DNA of 51,129 nucleotides, taken from JARRJS01 sp037388885 (GTDB lineage Bacteria > Gemmatimonadota > Gemmatimonadetes > Longimicrobiales > RSA9). The stretch's first letter is position 1, and every line of letters begins with the position of its first letter. The position numbers and the translations under genes are program-made. The stretch is from the NCBI GenBank assembly GCA_037388885.1, contig JARRJS010000024.1, forward strand, positions 1-51,129, in the 5' to 3' direction. Under the pieces are notes generated by a model that searched no databases, was not told the origin of the DNA, and was given only the letters and a program-made list of their open reading frames with translations. Positions 8,027 through 16,724 of this stretch are shown piece after piece.

Positions 8027-8557
8027 ATGGCAAAGCCCCACGAGAAGACTGTGCTGGTCGTGGACGACGAGCCCAATGTCCGCGATTACCTGGCCCAGAT
8101 CCTCCAGGACGCCGGCTTCCAGGTACAGACGGCGGCGGATGGCGATGAGGCCCTGACGATGATCCGGCGCGAGCCGCCGGACTTCATCTCGCTGGACCTC
8201 GTCATGCCGCGCAAGAGCGGTCACAAGCTGCTCTACGAGCTGCGCAAGGACCGTGAGCTGTCCCGGATTCCCGTCCTCATCGTCACCGCGCATGCACGGG
8301 ACGAGCTGGGCAAGGGCGACCTCGAGGATATCGTGGACAATCGGGTCATCTCGGGCCCGGGCGTCTTTCTGGAGAAGCCGGTGAAGCCACTGGACTACGT
8401 GCGCTGCGTCCAGCGGGCCCTGGGTATCGAAGAGGCGACCGAAGACGAGGACCGGATCCACCTGCAGGAGGAGTTGCAGCGCCGCATGCCCAAGGCGGAG
8501 CCGCACGCATTGCGTCGGGCCCTTGAGGCCCTCAAACGAAACAGCCCCGGGGCGTAA
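8027..8557 (+). CDS. Response regulator receiver protein
   Basis: A 176-residue protein with one receiver domain (about 7-135): acidic pair VVDDEP, phosphoacceptor Asp in SLDLVMP, Thr in IVTAHA and Lys in FLEKPVKP. The C-terminal 40 residues are helical and charged and show no DNA-binding motif, so it probably acts by protein contact or as a phosphate relay. A GTG directly before the ATG could also serve as start; ATG 8027 is preferred, with GAGG upstream. It lies downstream of the Cys-PAS kinase in the same operon. Confidence 0.9.
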   Translation: MAKPHEKTVLVVDDEPNVRDYLAQILQDAGFQVQTAADGDEALTMIRREPPDFISLDLVMPRKSGHKLLYELRKDRELSRIPVLIVTAHARDELGKGDLEDIVDNRVISGPGVFLEKPVKPLDYVRCVQRALGIEEATEDEDRIHLQEELQRRMPKAEPHALRRALEALKRNSPGA

Positions 8558-8596
8558 GCCCGATCGCGGAGCCCCCGGAAGCGGGAGAAGGAAGAC

Positions 8597-9022
8597 ATGC
8601 CGACACAGAAAGACGCGGGCCCGGAAGCGACCAAACGCATCCTCATCGTGGATGACGAGCCGGACGTGGTCAGCTATCTGGAGATGCTGTTCCGGGACAG
8701 TGGCTACGATACCCTCACTGCCACCGATGGCACCGTGGCCCTGGATCTCACGCGCAAGGAGAAGCCCGATCTGGTCACGTTGGACATCTCCATGCCGCGC
8801 GCGTCCGGCACGCGCTTCTACAGGGAGATCAAGACCGACCCGACGTTGGCGTCCATTCCCGTGGTCATCGTGACGGCGGTCACCGGCTACGGCGGCGACC
8901 CGAAGGGCTACGAAAAGTTCCTCAGCCGTCAGAGCCTGGTCCCGGCGCCCGAAGGCTTCTTCGCCAAGCCGATCGACCGCGAGGAGTTCCTCGCTGCGGT
9001 GAAGAAGCTGCTGTCGTCCTGA
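8597..9022 (+). CDS. Response regulator receiver protein
   Basis: A 141-residue stand-alone receiver: IVDDEPD, phospho-Asp in TLDISMP, Thr in IVTAVTG and Lys in FFAKPID. An insertion (GYGGDPKGYEKFLSRQSLVPAPEG) lies between beta-4 and the conserved Lys; the preceding receiver has a similarly long loop. No output domain is present. It is the last gene of the + strand operon, with GGAGAAGGAAG before ATG 8597. It ends four bases from the stop of the convergent receiver gene on the other strand. Confidence 0.9.
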   Translation: MPTQKDAGPEATKRILIVDDEPDVVSYLEMLFRDSGYDTLTATDGTVALDLTRKEKPDLVTLDISMPRASGTRFYREIKTDPTLASIPVVIVTAVTGYGGDPKGYEKFLSRQSLVPAPEGFFAKPIDREEFLAAVKKLLSS

Positions 9023-9025
9023 GGA

Positions 9026-9397
9026 TCACGCGTCCGACGTCAGCTTCACGATCAGGTCGCACAGGGCGCGGATCTTGAACGGCTTGGCGATGAAGTCGGC
9101 CGCGCCGCTCTTCATCGTCTCCGTCGCCGTCTCCACGGTCGCGAAGCCCGTGATGATGATGACCTTCGTGGAGGGGGAGTGCTGCTTCACGAAGTCCATG
9201 ACCTCCAGGCCATCGGGCTTCTGCATCTTCAGATCCGTGACCAGCACGTCGAAGCTCTCCTCCATGACCCGGTCCACGGCCTTCTGGCTCTCCGTGTAGG
9301 ACTCCACGTAGAACCCGAGCTTTTCCAGCGCCGGCTTCAGGCGCTCGCAGACGATGGGCTCGTCATCGAGGAGAAGCACCTTCTTTCTGTCCTTCAT
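9026..9397 (-). CDS. Response regulator receiver protein
   Basis: A 123-residue CheY-like protein: LLLDDEP, phospho-Asp in VTDLKMQKPDGLEV, Thr in IITGFAT and Lys in FIAKPFK. It strongly resembles the receiver at the C-terminus of the preceding gene (VITDLKMEGPDGLDV, IITGYGS, FVNKPFS), so the two look like a duplication. ATG overlaps the stop of the PEP-synthase-like/receiver gene (ATGA), which implies coupled translation. No output domain. Confidence 0.9.
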   Translation of the reverse strand: MKDRKKVLLLDDEPIVCERLKPALEKLGFYVESYTESQKAVDRVMEESFDVLVTDLKMQKPDGLEVMDFVKQHSPSTKVIIITGFATVETATETMKSGAADFIAKPFKIRALCDLIVKLTSDA

Positions 9398-12372
9398 GTC
9401 GCTTCCCTGTCCCGCAGCTTCCTGGACCTGCGTGCGGCTTTCTTCGTCATGGCCTCGATGGTGTCCAGGCTGAACGGTTTGTTGACGAAGTCGAACACGC
9501 CGCCGTACTCCGCTTCCCGTGCGGACTCCATGGAGCCGTACCCGGTGATGATGATCACTTGCGTGCCGTGGCTTTCACCGCGCACGAACTGGAGCACGTC
9601 CAGGCCGTCCGGGCCCTCCATCTTCAGGTCTGTGATGACAACGTCGAACCGTTTGTGGGCCAGCCGGTCGATGGCCTGCTGGCTGTCCGTGAACACCTCG
9701 ACCTGGTAGCCCTTCTTTTCCAGGTGGTCCTTCAGCCGCTCACCCACCATCGGCTCGTCGTCCAGCACCAGCACGTCCGCCGCGCTGCCCATGCGTGCCT
9801 CCGTTTCCCGTCCGGGGCGATCCGGCGTCGAAGTCAATGGCTGCCGGCTCAGGAAGCGCTCGACGTAATCGTCCACGAGCCGGTCGTTCTTGAGGTAGAT
9901 GTCCAGCTGACGAGTGAATCCGATAAGCCTGCCCAGGGCCACCATGCGGTCCTGCATGACGTGCGCCGCGATGCCCTTCAGGCGCCCGATGACCAGATCG
10001 CCCCGGCCCTCCGTCACGAAGCCGTACTCCTCCAGGATGCGCTTCAGCAGTGCGGCGCGGCGGGACCGCCGCGTGAGCTCCGTGACACCGCCGGCGAAGC
10101 GGAAATAGATGTAGTTGTCGGCCGGCGTGTCGGTAAGGTAGGCATCCACGATGTTGAAGTGGTAGCCCAGGCGCAGACTCAGGTGCACATACTCCCGTGA
10201 GACGATGGCCAGGTTCTGCTCCGGCTGCGTGGCCAGCGCGCCCGTGAGGGGCGTGGACCGGGTGGCGCTGGCCATGAACCCGTTCAGGTCCATCTCGGCA
10301 GGCGCCGTCTGCCACGCGTCGCGGCTCGCCAGCGTCTCGAGCAGGGGCAGCAGCGGGCGGCACTCCAGGTCCCCCAGCTTGGCGGTAGGCCGTTCCGGGT
10401 CGATGCGGAACCCGTCGCCCAGGTCGATGAGGATCAGGTCCAGCGGGATGGGCAGCTCCAGGCGCCGGACGTAGCGCCGGCTGCGCGACGGCTTCACCCA
10501 GCCGATCTCCATGAGCTCCGCCACGGCCTTTTCATGGGCGAAACGGATGACGTCATGGTACGTGGTGCAGCGCGTCACGTCGAAGCTGGGGTCCTGTGGG
10601 TCCCTGAGGGTCAGCGGCGCGATGTGTCGCAACAGGCGCCGCAGGGTCCGGAACGCCGGCGCGTCCTGGAAGGTCGACCGCTTCAGCAGCTGGTAGCGGA
10701 TCAGCTCTTCCACGCGGCCTGCGTAGACCATGCCTTCCTCGGCGTCGACCGTCACTTCCGCGCCGTCCTGGAGCTTGGCGGTGGCGAGGCCGGTGGCCAC
10801 GAGAGTGGGCACGCGGAACTCGCGGGCCACGGCCGCAAAATGGCCCGTGGCGCTGCCCACGTCGGTAACCACGGCGCTGGCCTTTGTCAGCAGCGTGCCC
10901 AGCCTGGGCGTGGCCGCGCGGGCCACCAGCACTGCCCCGGCCGGCACGCTATCCGGCGACACGTCGAGGTCGCCGACTATGTGGACTTTGCCGCTGCCGA
11001 TGCCACGGCACGCCACCTCACCCTGCCCGCGCAGCAGCACCGGGTAGCGCGCGACCACGTCCGGCAGGTCGTGGTCCGCGGACGGTTGGGATGCAACGTC
11101 CAGCGGACGCGTCTGGAGGATGACCAAGCGCGCCTCGTCGTCCAGCGCCCACTCGATGTCCTGGGCGGCCTTCATGTACCGCTCGATCCGCGACGCGGTC
11201 TCCGCCAGCTCGGCCACGCGTTCCTCCGGCAGGGCCGGCGCGGTGCGCTCCGCTTCCGGCACCGGCTCGCGTATCAGCCCGCGTCCTGGCTTCGTGACGT
11301 ACCGCCACTCCTTGTCCGCGATGCGTGACGAGCGCACGGGATAGCCCGACTGCCGCGCAACCTCCAGCCGGTCCACTGCCTCACCCTCCACCACCGACTT
11401 GCCCAGCCCCCACGCCGCCGATATGAGCTGCACGTTGTCGCCGGTCATCGGATTCAGGCTGTACACCACGCCGCTGGAACGTGCCGGCACCATGCACAGG
11501 CAGCCGACGGCCATGAGCCCGCAGCCCGGGGGCACACCGTGCCGGCGGTGGTACTCCATGACGCGGGGCGAGAAAAGGCTCGCCACCACGCGCCGGTACG
11601 CGTCGCAGACGTCGTCCGGCTCCACGCCAAGGACCGTCTCGTACTGGCCCGCGAAGCTGATCTCGCCGTCCTCGCTCGCCGCGCTGGAACGCACCGCCAG
11701 CAGGGTGGCACCCTCCCGGGCCGTCAGCTGCGCCGCCTCCCGCGCAATGGTGCGGGCCAGGGCCCGCGGCAGGCGGCCATGGAGCACCCGTTCCTGCAGC
11801 GCGCGCGCTTCCTCGTCCACATCGTCCGCCCCCTCCATGACATGGAGCCGCAGTACTTCGGCTGCGTCGCTCAAACCGATCGCTTCCAGGAACTCCCGGC
11901 ACGCCCGCGTGGTCACGATGAAGCCGGCGGGGACGCGGCACCCCAGACGGCTGCGCAGCTCGCCCAGGCGCGCCAGCTTCTCGCCCACCACGTCCGCGTG
12001 CTGGGTGCCCACATCCTCCAACGCCATGATGGTGGGCGCCTCCGGCACCACGACGCGGCACTCCAGGTCGGCCTCCACCCGGGCATCGATGGCAGCCACC
12101 GTTTCGAATAGCTGGGGGTAGCGATTGCGCGTGACGGTGTTGAGGTTGGCCACCACCTCGTGCACGGCGGTCTTGAGCTCCCGCACCAAGTCGTCCAGAT
12201 ACTTGCTGTCGAAGACGTACTCGCCGCCCATCATCTCGCCGGCTTCCGCGATGAGCTCCAGCACCTGGTCGTTCTTCTCCACCAGGTCCCGGAACGCGCG
12301 CAGCTTCTCCCGCAGCTGCTCAACGTTCTCTTCGCCTCCGCGCCCCAACAGCGCGTCGATCCAGCGGCCCAT
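9394..12372 (-). CDS. PEP-synthase-like protein fused to a receiver domain
   Basis: 992 residues. A helical N-terminus (1-110) precedes a PPDK/PpsA-type ATP-grasp domain (about 120-425) with LLAVRSSAASEDGEISFAGQ and, near its end, DIEWALDDEARLVILQTRPL. The swivelling phosphohistidine domain (about 445-545) has VTDVGSATGHFAAVAREF; His is kept where PpsA has TCH. The PEP/pyruvate TIM barrel is absent. An unassigned region of about 290 residues follows, then a complete receiver (about 860-985; LDDEP, TDLKMEGPDG, NKPFS). With no TIM barrel it is unlikely to make PEP; a signalling phosphotransfer role is inferred. It is fourth in the five-gene minus-strand operon. Confidence 0.85.
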   Translation of the reverse strand: MGRWIDALLGRGGEENVEQLREKLRAFRDLVEKNDQVLELIAEAGEMMGGEYVFDSKYLDDLVRELKTAVHEVVANLNTVTRNRYPQLFETVAAIDARVEADLECRVVVPEAPTIMALEDVGTQHADVVGEKLARLGELRSRLGCRVPAGFIVTTRACREFLEAIGLSDAAEVLRLHVMEGADDVDEEARALQERVLHGRLPRALARTIAREAAQLTAREGATLLAVRSSAASEDGEISFAGQYETVLGVEPDDVCDAYRRVVASLFSPRVMEYHRRHGVPPGCGLMAVGCLCMVPARSSGVVYSLNPMTGDNVQLISAAWGLGKSVVEGEAVDRLEVARQSGYPVRSSRIADKEWRYVTKPGRGLIREPVPEAERTAPALPEERVAELAETASRIERYMKAAQDIEWALDDEARLVILQTRPLDVASQPSADHDLPDVVARYPVLLRGQGEVACRGIGSGKVHIVGDLDVSPDSVPAGAVLVARAATPRLGTLLTKASAVVTDVGSATGHFAAVAREFRVPTLVATGLATAKLQDGAEVTVDAEEGMVYAGRVEELIRYQLLKRSTFQDAPAFRTLRRLLRHIAPLTLRDPQDPSFDVTRCTTYHDVIRFAHEKAVAELMEIGWVKPSRSRRYVRRLELPIPLDLILIDLGDGFRIDPERPTAKLGDLECRPLLPLLETLASRDAWQTAPAEMDLNGFMASATRSTPLTGALATQPEQNLAIVSREYVHLSLRLGYHFNIVDAYLTDTPADNYIYFRFAGGVTELTRRSRRAALLKRILEEYGFVTEGRGDLVIGRLKGIAAHVMQDRMVALGRLIGFTRQLDIYLKNDRLVDDYVERFLSRQPLTSTPDRPGRETEARMGSAADVLVLDDEPMVGERLKDHLEKKGYQVEVFTDSQQAIDRLAHKRFDVVITDLKMEGPDGLDVLQFVRGESHGTQVIIITGYGSMESAREAEYGGVFDFVNKPFSLDTIEAMTKKAARRSRKLRDREAT

Positions 12373-12380
12373 GATAACGC

Positions 12381-13148
12381 TCAGTGCCCGCCTTTCGAAC
12401 CGAGACCGAAGACGACCCCCGTGGCCAGGCCGACGATCACAGCGATGAGCGCGGCCAGCCCCCCATACAGGAATCCTTGGCCCGTGGCCAGTGTCGAGAT
12501 GAACGCCGCCACACCCACTTGCCGGATGCGCAACGAGCCCTCAGCGGCAAGCTCCCCCGTGCCGTCCCGGAAAGCGTAGACCAGGACCTGGTACGCGCCC
12601 GGCGGTGCCTTGGCCGGCAATGCGAAGTCGGCCGTGGCCAGCGCCATTCCGCTTCCCGCCGGCTGGAGATGGACCGAGCCTTCCGATACGTGCCACAGCC
12701 GGTCTCGCTGCTTCAAACGGGTCAGCTCCCCGAACAGCGCTTCCGCACCCGGGCCGGGGTCGGCCCTGGCCTGAAGCGCGGCATAGCCCAGCGCCAGGTC
12801 CGCCAGCGCAGCGGGCCCGGCGAGTCGGTCGAGGCGGTTCGAAGTGCGCAGCAGGTAGAGATCCGGCACCTCGCCGAACGAGACGTCGGCGACATTCATC
12901 CAGATCACCCCCAGTGCTTTCCCCTTCTTCTTCAGCTTCACAGGGTGGCCTTCGTCCAGGCAGACCATGGCCACTTCGGCACCCAGCGGGACCACGGCGC
13001 TGACGTGCACGGTGGCCCCCGTATAGAACATACCCGCGGAGACCTCCGCCGGGTCTACGTTGATGCCCCCGATGAGCTGCCCGGGCACTGCCTGCGCGGC
13101 GGCCACGGCGGCGGCGGTCACGATCACGACCGGCGTGAGCGCTGTCAT
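12381..13148 (-). CDS. TIGR02186-like (Alph_Pro_TM) membrane-anchored protein
   Basis: 255 residues: an N-terminal signal (MTALTPVVIVTAAAVAAAQA), an extracytoplasmic domain with beta-rich stretches (GINVDPAEVSAGMFYTGATVHVSAVVP) and one C-terminal membrane span (GFLYGGLAALIAVIVGLATGVVF). Proteins of this type are regularly found next to TauE/SafE exporters, as here, where only two bases separate the two genes. The function is not established; partnership with the exporter is inferred from linkage. ATG 13148 is chosen because the signal peptide begins there; the frame is open further upstream but is a shadow of the exporter gene. Confidence 0.75.
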   Translation of the reverse strand: MTALTPVVIVTAAAVAAAQAVPGQLIGGINVDPAEVSAGMFYTGATVHVSAVVPLGAEVAMVCLDEGHPVKLKKKGKALGVIWMNVADVSFGEVPDLYLLRTSNRLDRLAGPAALADLALGYAALQARADPGPGAEALFGELTRLKQRDRLWHVSEGSVHLQPAGSGMALATADFALPAKAPPGAYQVLVYAFRDGTGELAAEGSLRIRQVGVAAFISTLATGQGFLYGGLAALIAVIVGLATGVVFGLGSKGGH

Positions 13149-13150
13149 GA

Positions 13151-14074
13151 TCAGTGGCCTCCCGCGTAGCTCAGCAGGAACGACGGCGTGGCCAGCAGGC
13201 TGAAGAACATCTTGGCCGTGACCACCAGCACGATGATCGCCATGAGGATCTTCAGCTGGTCGGCTTTGAGGCGCTTGCTGACCACCGCACCCAGCTGTGC
13301 GCCCACGACGGAGCCCAGCAGCAGGACCAGGGCGAGCACGAAGTCCACCGTGTGGTTCACCGACGCCTGGAGTACCGTCACGTTGATGCACGTGAACAGA
13401 ATCTGGAACAGGCTGGTGCCGACCACCACGTGCATGGGCATGCGCAGCAGGTACACCATGATCGGCACCATGATGAACCCGCCGCCCACGCCCATGATAG
13501 CCGCGAGCACACCCACCAGGAACCCGAGGAACAGAGGCATCAGGACGGACAGGCGCACGTTGGAGCGCCGGAAATGGATGCGCCAAGGCAGGGCCTGGAC
13601 GATGCGGGCGTACAGGGACGGACGCGGCATCTCTTCTCGTACGCGCCGGCCTACCCGCATGCTGCGGATGCTCTCCACGAACATGTAGCTGCCGATCCCG
13701 CCCAGCATGACCACGTACGTCACCGTGATGACGAAGTCGGCGTTGCCCAGCGCCCGGAGCACGCGGATCAGCAGGACGCCCGCCGAGCCGCCGACGACAC
13801 CTCCCAACAGAAGCAGGATGCCCATGGGAAAATCCACCGACCCGGCACGGGCGTGGGCATACGTCCCTGACGAGGATGCGGCCACGATCTGGTTTGAATC
13901 CGATGCCGCCGCCACCGTCGGCGGGATGCCGATCATGATCAGCAACGGCGTCATCAGGAATCCGCCGCCCACCCCGAACAGGCCGGACAGGAAGCCCACC
14001 AGGCCGCCCAGGCCCAGCAACAGGGGTATGCTCACGGCATTGCCGGCAACCGGAAGGTATATGGAGAAATGCAT
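13151..14074 (-). CDS. TauE/SafE (TSUP) family sulfite/anion exporter
   Basis: A 307-residue integral membrane protein with two related halves, each opening with a glycine-rich signature: GLFGVGGGFLMTPLLIMIGIPP (about 32-53) and AAIMGVGGGFIMVPIMVYLLRMP (about 190-212). About eight hydrophobic segments are visible, with a basic cytoplasmic loop between the halves. The family exports sulfite, sulfoacetate or other sulfur-containing anions; the substrate is not certain. Its position between a histidine kinase and a TIGR02186-like partner, next to a dissimilatory-type redox operon, suggests sulfur-compound traffic. Six bases separate it from the kinase stop. Confidence 0.88.
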   Translation of the reverse strand: MHFSIYLPVAGNAVSIPLLLGLGGLVGFLSGLFGVGGGFLMTPLLIMIGIPPTVAAASDSNQIVAASSSGTYAHARAGSVDFPMGILLLLGGVVGGSAGVLLIRVLRALGNADFVITVTYVVMLGGIGSYMFVESIRSMRVGRRVREEMPRPSLYARIVQALPWRIHFRRSNVRLSVLMPLFLGFLVGVLAAIMGVGGGFIMVPIMVYLLRMPMHVVVGTSLFQILFTCINVTVLQASVNHTVDFVLALVLLLGSVVGAQLGAVVSKRLKADQLKILMAIIVLVVTAKMFFSLLATPSFLLSYAGGH

Positions 14075-14079
14075 GGCGT

Positions 14080-15606
14080 TCAGACGGGCTCGTGAATGCG
14101 TGCGTCCGCCACCGGGAGGTGGACGGAGAAGGTAGTGCCCTTTCCCGGCTCGCTCGCGACCTCGATCCTGCCCCCGTGCTTCTCGACGATGCTGTGACTC
14201 ACCGACAGGCCCAGGCCGGTCCCTTCACCCACCGCCTTCGTCGTGAAGAACGGATCGAAGATCGACTCCAGGTGCTCCCCGGGGATGCCTACGCCTTCGT
14301 CGCTCACATCGATGCGCACCGTGTCGCCCTCATGCGATGCCGACACCCGCATCGCCCCGCCCTCCGGCATGGCCTGAATAGCGTTCAGGAACAGGTTCAG
14401 GAACACCTGCTGCAGGTCGTGAGGGTTGCCCTCGATAGGCGGCAGGTCCGCATCCAGGCTCGTATGGCATTCCACCCCACCCAGCATGGCCTCGTTGGCC
14501 ACCAGCCTGAGCGCCGATTCCACCGCTTCCGAAACATTGAACGTGGTGAATGCCGACCGGCCCTTGCGGGTGAAGTCCAGCAGGTTCCTCACGGTGGTGC
14601 TGGCTCGTTCCACCTGCGTGTAGGCCTGCTCCAGCATGCGACGCTTCTGATCGTCGGAGTACGCGTCGAAGTCGTCGATCATGGCCTCCACGGTGAGGCC
14701 GATATTGTTCAGGGGGTTGTTCAGCTCGTGGGCGATGCCCGAGGTCAGGGTGCCCACCGCCGCCATCTTGCCGGACTGCACCAGCTGGTCCTGCCGCGAG
14801 ACGATCTCGCCCAGCATCTGGTTGAACGCCAGGGCGAGGGTCGAAAACTCGTCGCGGTACCTGCGGGCGGGCCGGATGGGCTCGTAGTTGCCGGCGCCAA
14901 TGCGCGCTACGTACTGCATGAACCGGTTCAACGGACCGATCACCGCCCGCACGACGAACCCACCGAAGAGCACCATCACCAGCAGCATGAGGCCCAGGAA
15001 CCCGAACGCCGCGATCCTGGAGGTGTGCAGCATCGAGCTTACCGCCAGGCGCTCTCGATCGATCATCTCCTGGGCATCGCTCAGGAGCTGCGCCCCCTCC
15101 GTCCTCAGACGCACCTCGATGGCCTGCCGCTCCGCCCCCGCCCCCACCCCCGTCTGCCCCACCTGCTCCAGCAGCGCCTCGTACCGCCCGAGGCTCGCCT
15201 CCATCTCGGCGTATTTCTCCCGGCCCACCACCGAACGCATCTGGTCCGCGCTGCGGCGCAGGTGGCTGTGCGCCACCGATGCACTCGCCAGAGCCTCCGG
15301 CAGGCCCGTGCCGTACAGGAAGAAGTTCTTCTCGTTGCGGCGCGCTTCCTCGATCTCCGTGGAGTAGCTGCTGGCGCTCTCCAGGAAGACAATCTTGTCC
15401 TCGAACGCGGAAAGGAACACCACCGCGGCTGCGGTGACGCTGGACAGGAGCACGAAAAGGACTACGAATACGACAGTGACGCGAGTCCGGATGCTCAGCA
15501 CCGGCCTCTGCATCAAGGCCTGCTGCGCTCCCTGCGCGCCGTCGGCCGACCCCACTCCGGGCGCCGTGACCGACGGCTCGCGCCGCTGGAGGTGGTGGGC
15601 TGACAT
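14080..15606 (-). CDS. Membrane sensor histidine kinase (HAMP)
   Basis: 508 residues. One membrane span lies near 42-66 and a second near 203-225, bracketing a helical extracytoplasmic sensor region of about 135 residues (four-helix type, with RRNEKNFFLYG typical of such sensors). A HAMP domain (about 226-280) follows, then the phosphoacceptor motif GIAHELNNPL and an ATPase domain with N (NLFLNAIQAM), G1 (SDEGVGIP), F (FDPFFTTK) and G2 (GTGLGLSV) boxes. ATG 15606 is chosen because a purine-rich GAGGGA lies upstream; the longer frame has a low-complexity proline run. It heads the five-gene operon with the exporter and the PEP-synthase/receiver protein, whose receivers are its probable targets. 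Confidence 0.9.
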   Translation of the reverse strand: MSAHHLQRREPSVTAPGVGSADGAQGAQQALMQRPVLSIRTRVTVVFVVLFVLLSSVTAAAVVFLSAFEDKIVFLESASSYSTEIEEARRNEKNFFLYGTGLPEALASASVAHSHLRRSADQMRSVVGREKYAEMEASLGRYEALLEQVGQTGVGAGAERQAIEVRLRTEGAQLLSDAQEMIDRERLAVSSMLHTSRIAAFGFLGLMLLVMVLFGGFVVRAVIGPLNRFMQYVARIGAGNYEPIRPARRYRDEFSTLALAFNQMLGEIVSRQDQLVQSGKMAAVGTLTSGIAHELNNPLNNIGLTVEAMIDDFDAYSDDQKRRMLEQAYTQVERASTTVRNLLDFTRKGRSAFTTFNVSEAVESALRLVANEAMLGGVECHTSLDADLPPIEGNPHDLQQVFLNLFLNAIQAMPEGGAMRVSASHEGDTVRIDVSDEGVGIPGEHLESIFDPFFTTKAVGEGTGLGLSVSHSIVEKHGGRIEVASEPGKGTTFSVHLPVADARIHEPV

Positions 15607-15854
15607 GGTTTCCCTCGTCGGAACCGGACGGAGCCACGATGACTCCGGGCCCCATACTCGCCACCTGCGACCCGCTGACCTCCCAGCAAGCAGGGTAGGC
15701 GGCATGGCAGGCGTTGGCAAGGTTTGTTTACCAGGGTTTCTATTCAACCCGCTTCGCGTCAGATTGGGCGTGGGTCGCGGGGGCGGCGGCGGCGGGAGGG
15801 CGAAACGGGGGGTGTTGAGGCGTTTGGCAGCCTGCAACGGAAGGGACGGTATCC

Positions 15855-16667
15855 ATGTCCGTTGTGTTGATTTCGCGCGGTACGATGACAGGTGTGGCGA
15901 AGCTGGTGGATCACCTGAAGAGCCGCACCGGAGTCCGTTGCGTATCGCGGGAGGACTTGGTGCGCCGTGTGGATCGGCATGGGCAGCTGGCGCGCGACGT
16001 GGTGGAGCGTCTGAACAAAGCTACGCGGGAGTATGAGGAATTCTCCAATCTGCGGCGGGCCTATGTAATCCTCATGCGAACGGCGCTGCTGGAGTTCGCC
16101 GCGCACGACGATTTGGTCTACCACGGTTACTCGGGCCACCTGCTGTTGCCGCCCATCGCGCATTTCATCCGCGTGCGCATCACGGCGCCGTTGGCGATGC
16201 GCGTTCAGATGACGCAGGAGCGGCTGGGCTGCTCGGAGGCGGAAGCGGAGGAGTACGTCCGGCAGGACGACGAGGACCGTGCGCGCTGGGCGCGGTTCAT
16301 GTACGGTCAGGACATCCGCGATCCGGATCTTTACGACGCGTGCATGAACCTGGAGCACCTGACGCTGGACACGGCGTGCAACCTGATCTCCGAGCTCCTG
16401 GAGGACGCCGACTGCCAGCCGACGCCGGCGTCGGTGCGGACCGTCGACGAGCTGCTTCTCGGCAGCCGGGTCGAGTCGGCCGTGGCGGCCGATGAGCGCA
16501 CGTCGAGGGTGGAAGTGAGCGCGAAGGTCACGGGTGGCCGCGTCGTGCTGACGGGCCCGTACCTGGCGGACGAGCAGCTGAACACGGTGTTGGAGATCGC
16601 ACGCGGCGTGGAAGGCGTGCAGGACGTGGAATACGAATACGGCTACGTACCCTCGTTCGTCGTGTGA
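15855..16667 (+). CDS. Cytidylate-kinase-like protein with BON-like C-terminus
   Basis: 270 residues. Residues 1-190 match the cytidylate-kinase-like family: an opening strand and loop SVVLISRGTMTGVAKLVDHL, then CVSREDLV, DLVYHGYSGHLLLP and RVRITAPLAMRV. The P-loop lacks the usual GKS lysine, so kinase activity is doubtful. The last 60 residues resemble a BON domain (GGRVVLTGPY, GVEGVQDVEYE). A paralogue of identical length lies at 18330-19142. ATG 15855 is preceded by GGAAGGGAC. It diverges from the histidine kinase operon across a 248-bp gap containing a G-rich stretch near 15777-15815. The role is unknown; neighbours suggest a link to redox or sulfur signalling. Confidence 0.82.
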   Translation: MSVVLISRGTMTGVAKLVDHLKSRTGVRCVSREDLVRRVDRHGQLARDVVERLNKATREYEEFSNLRRAYVILMRTALLEFAAHDDLVYHGYSGHLLLPPIAHFIRVRITAPLAMRVQMTQERLGCSEAEAEEYVRQDDEDRARWARFMYGQDIRDPDLYDACMNLEHLTLDTACNLISELLEDADCQPTPASVRTVDELLLGSRVESAVAADERTSRVEVSAKVTGGRVVLTGPYLADEQLNTVLEIARGVEGVQDVEYEYGYVPSFVV

Positions 16668-16724
16668 GCGCACGAGGGGCAATCTGTTGAACGAGTGAGC
16701 CGGGAATCATCCGGGAGAGCGACG

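Noticed and set aside
13149..13586. N-terminal extension of the TIGR02186-like protein
   Set aside because: Overlaps the exporter gene in another frame and would place the signal peptide at residue 147.
15607..15854. Sigma-54 promoter for the exporter operon
   Set aside because: The best GG-N10-GC candidate on the minus strand (near 15669-15684) deviates at too many consensus positions.
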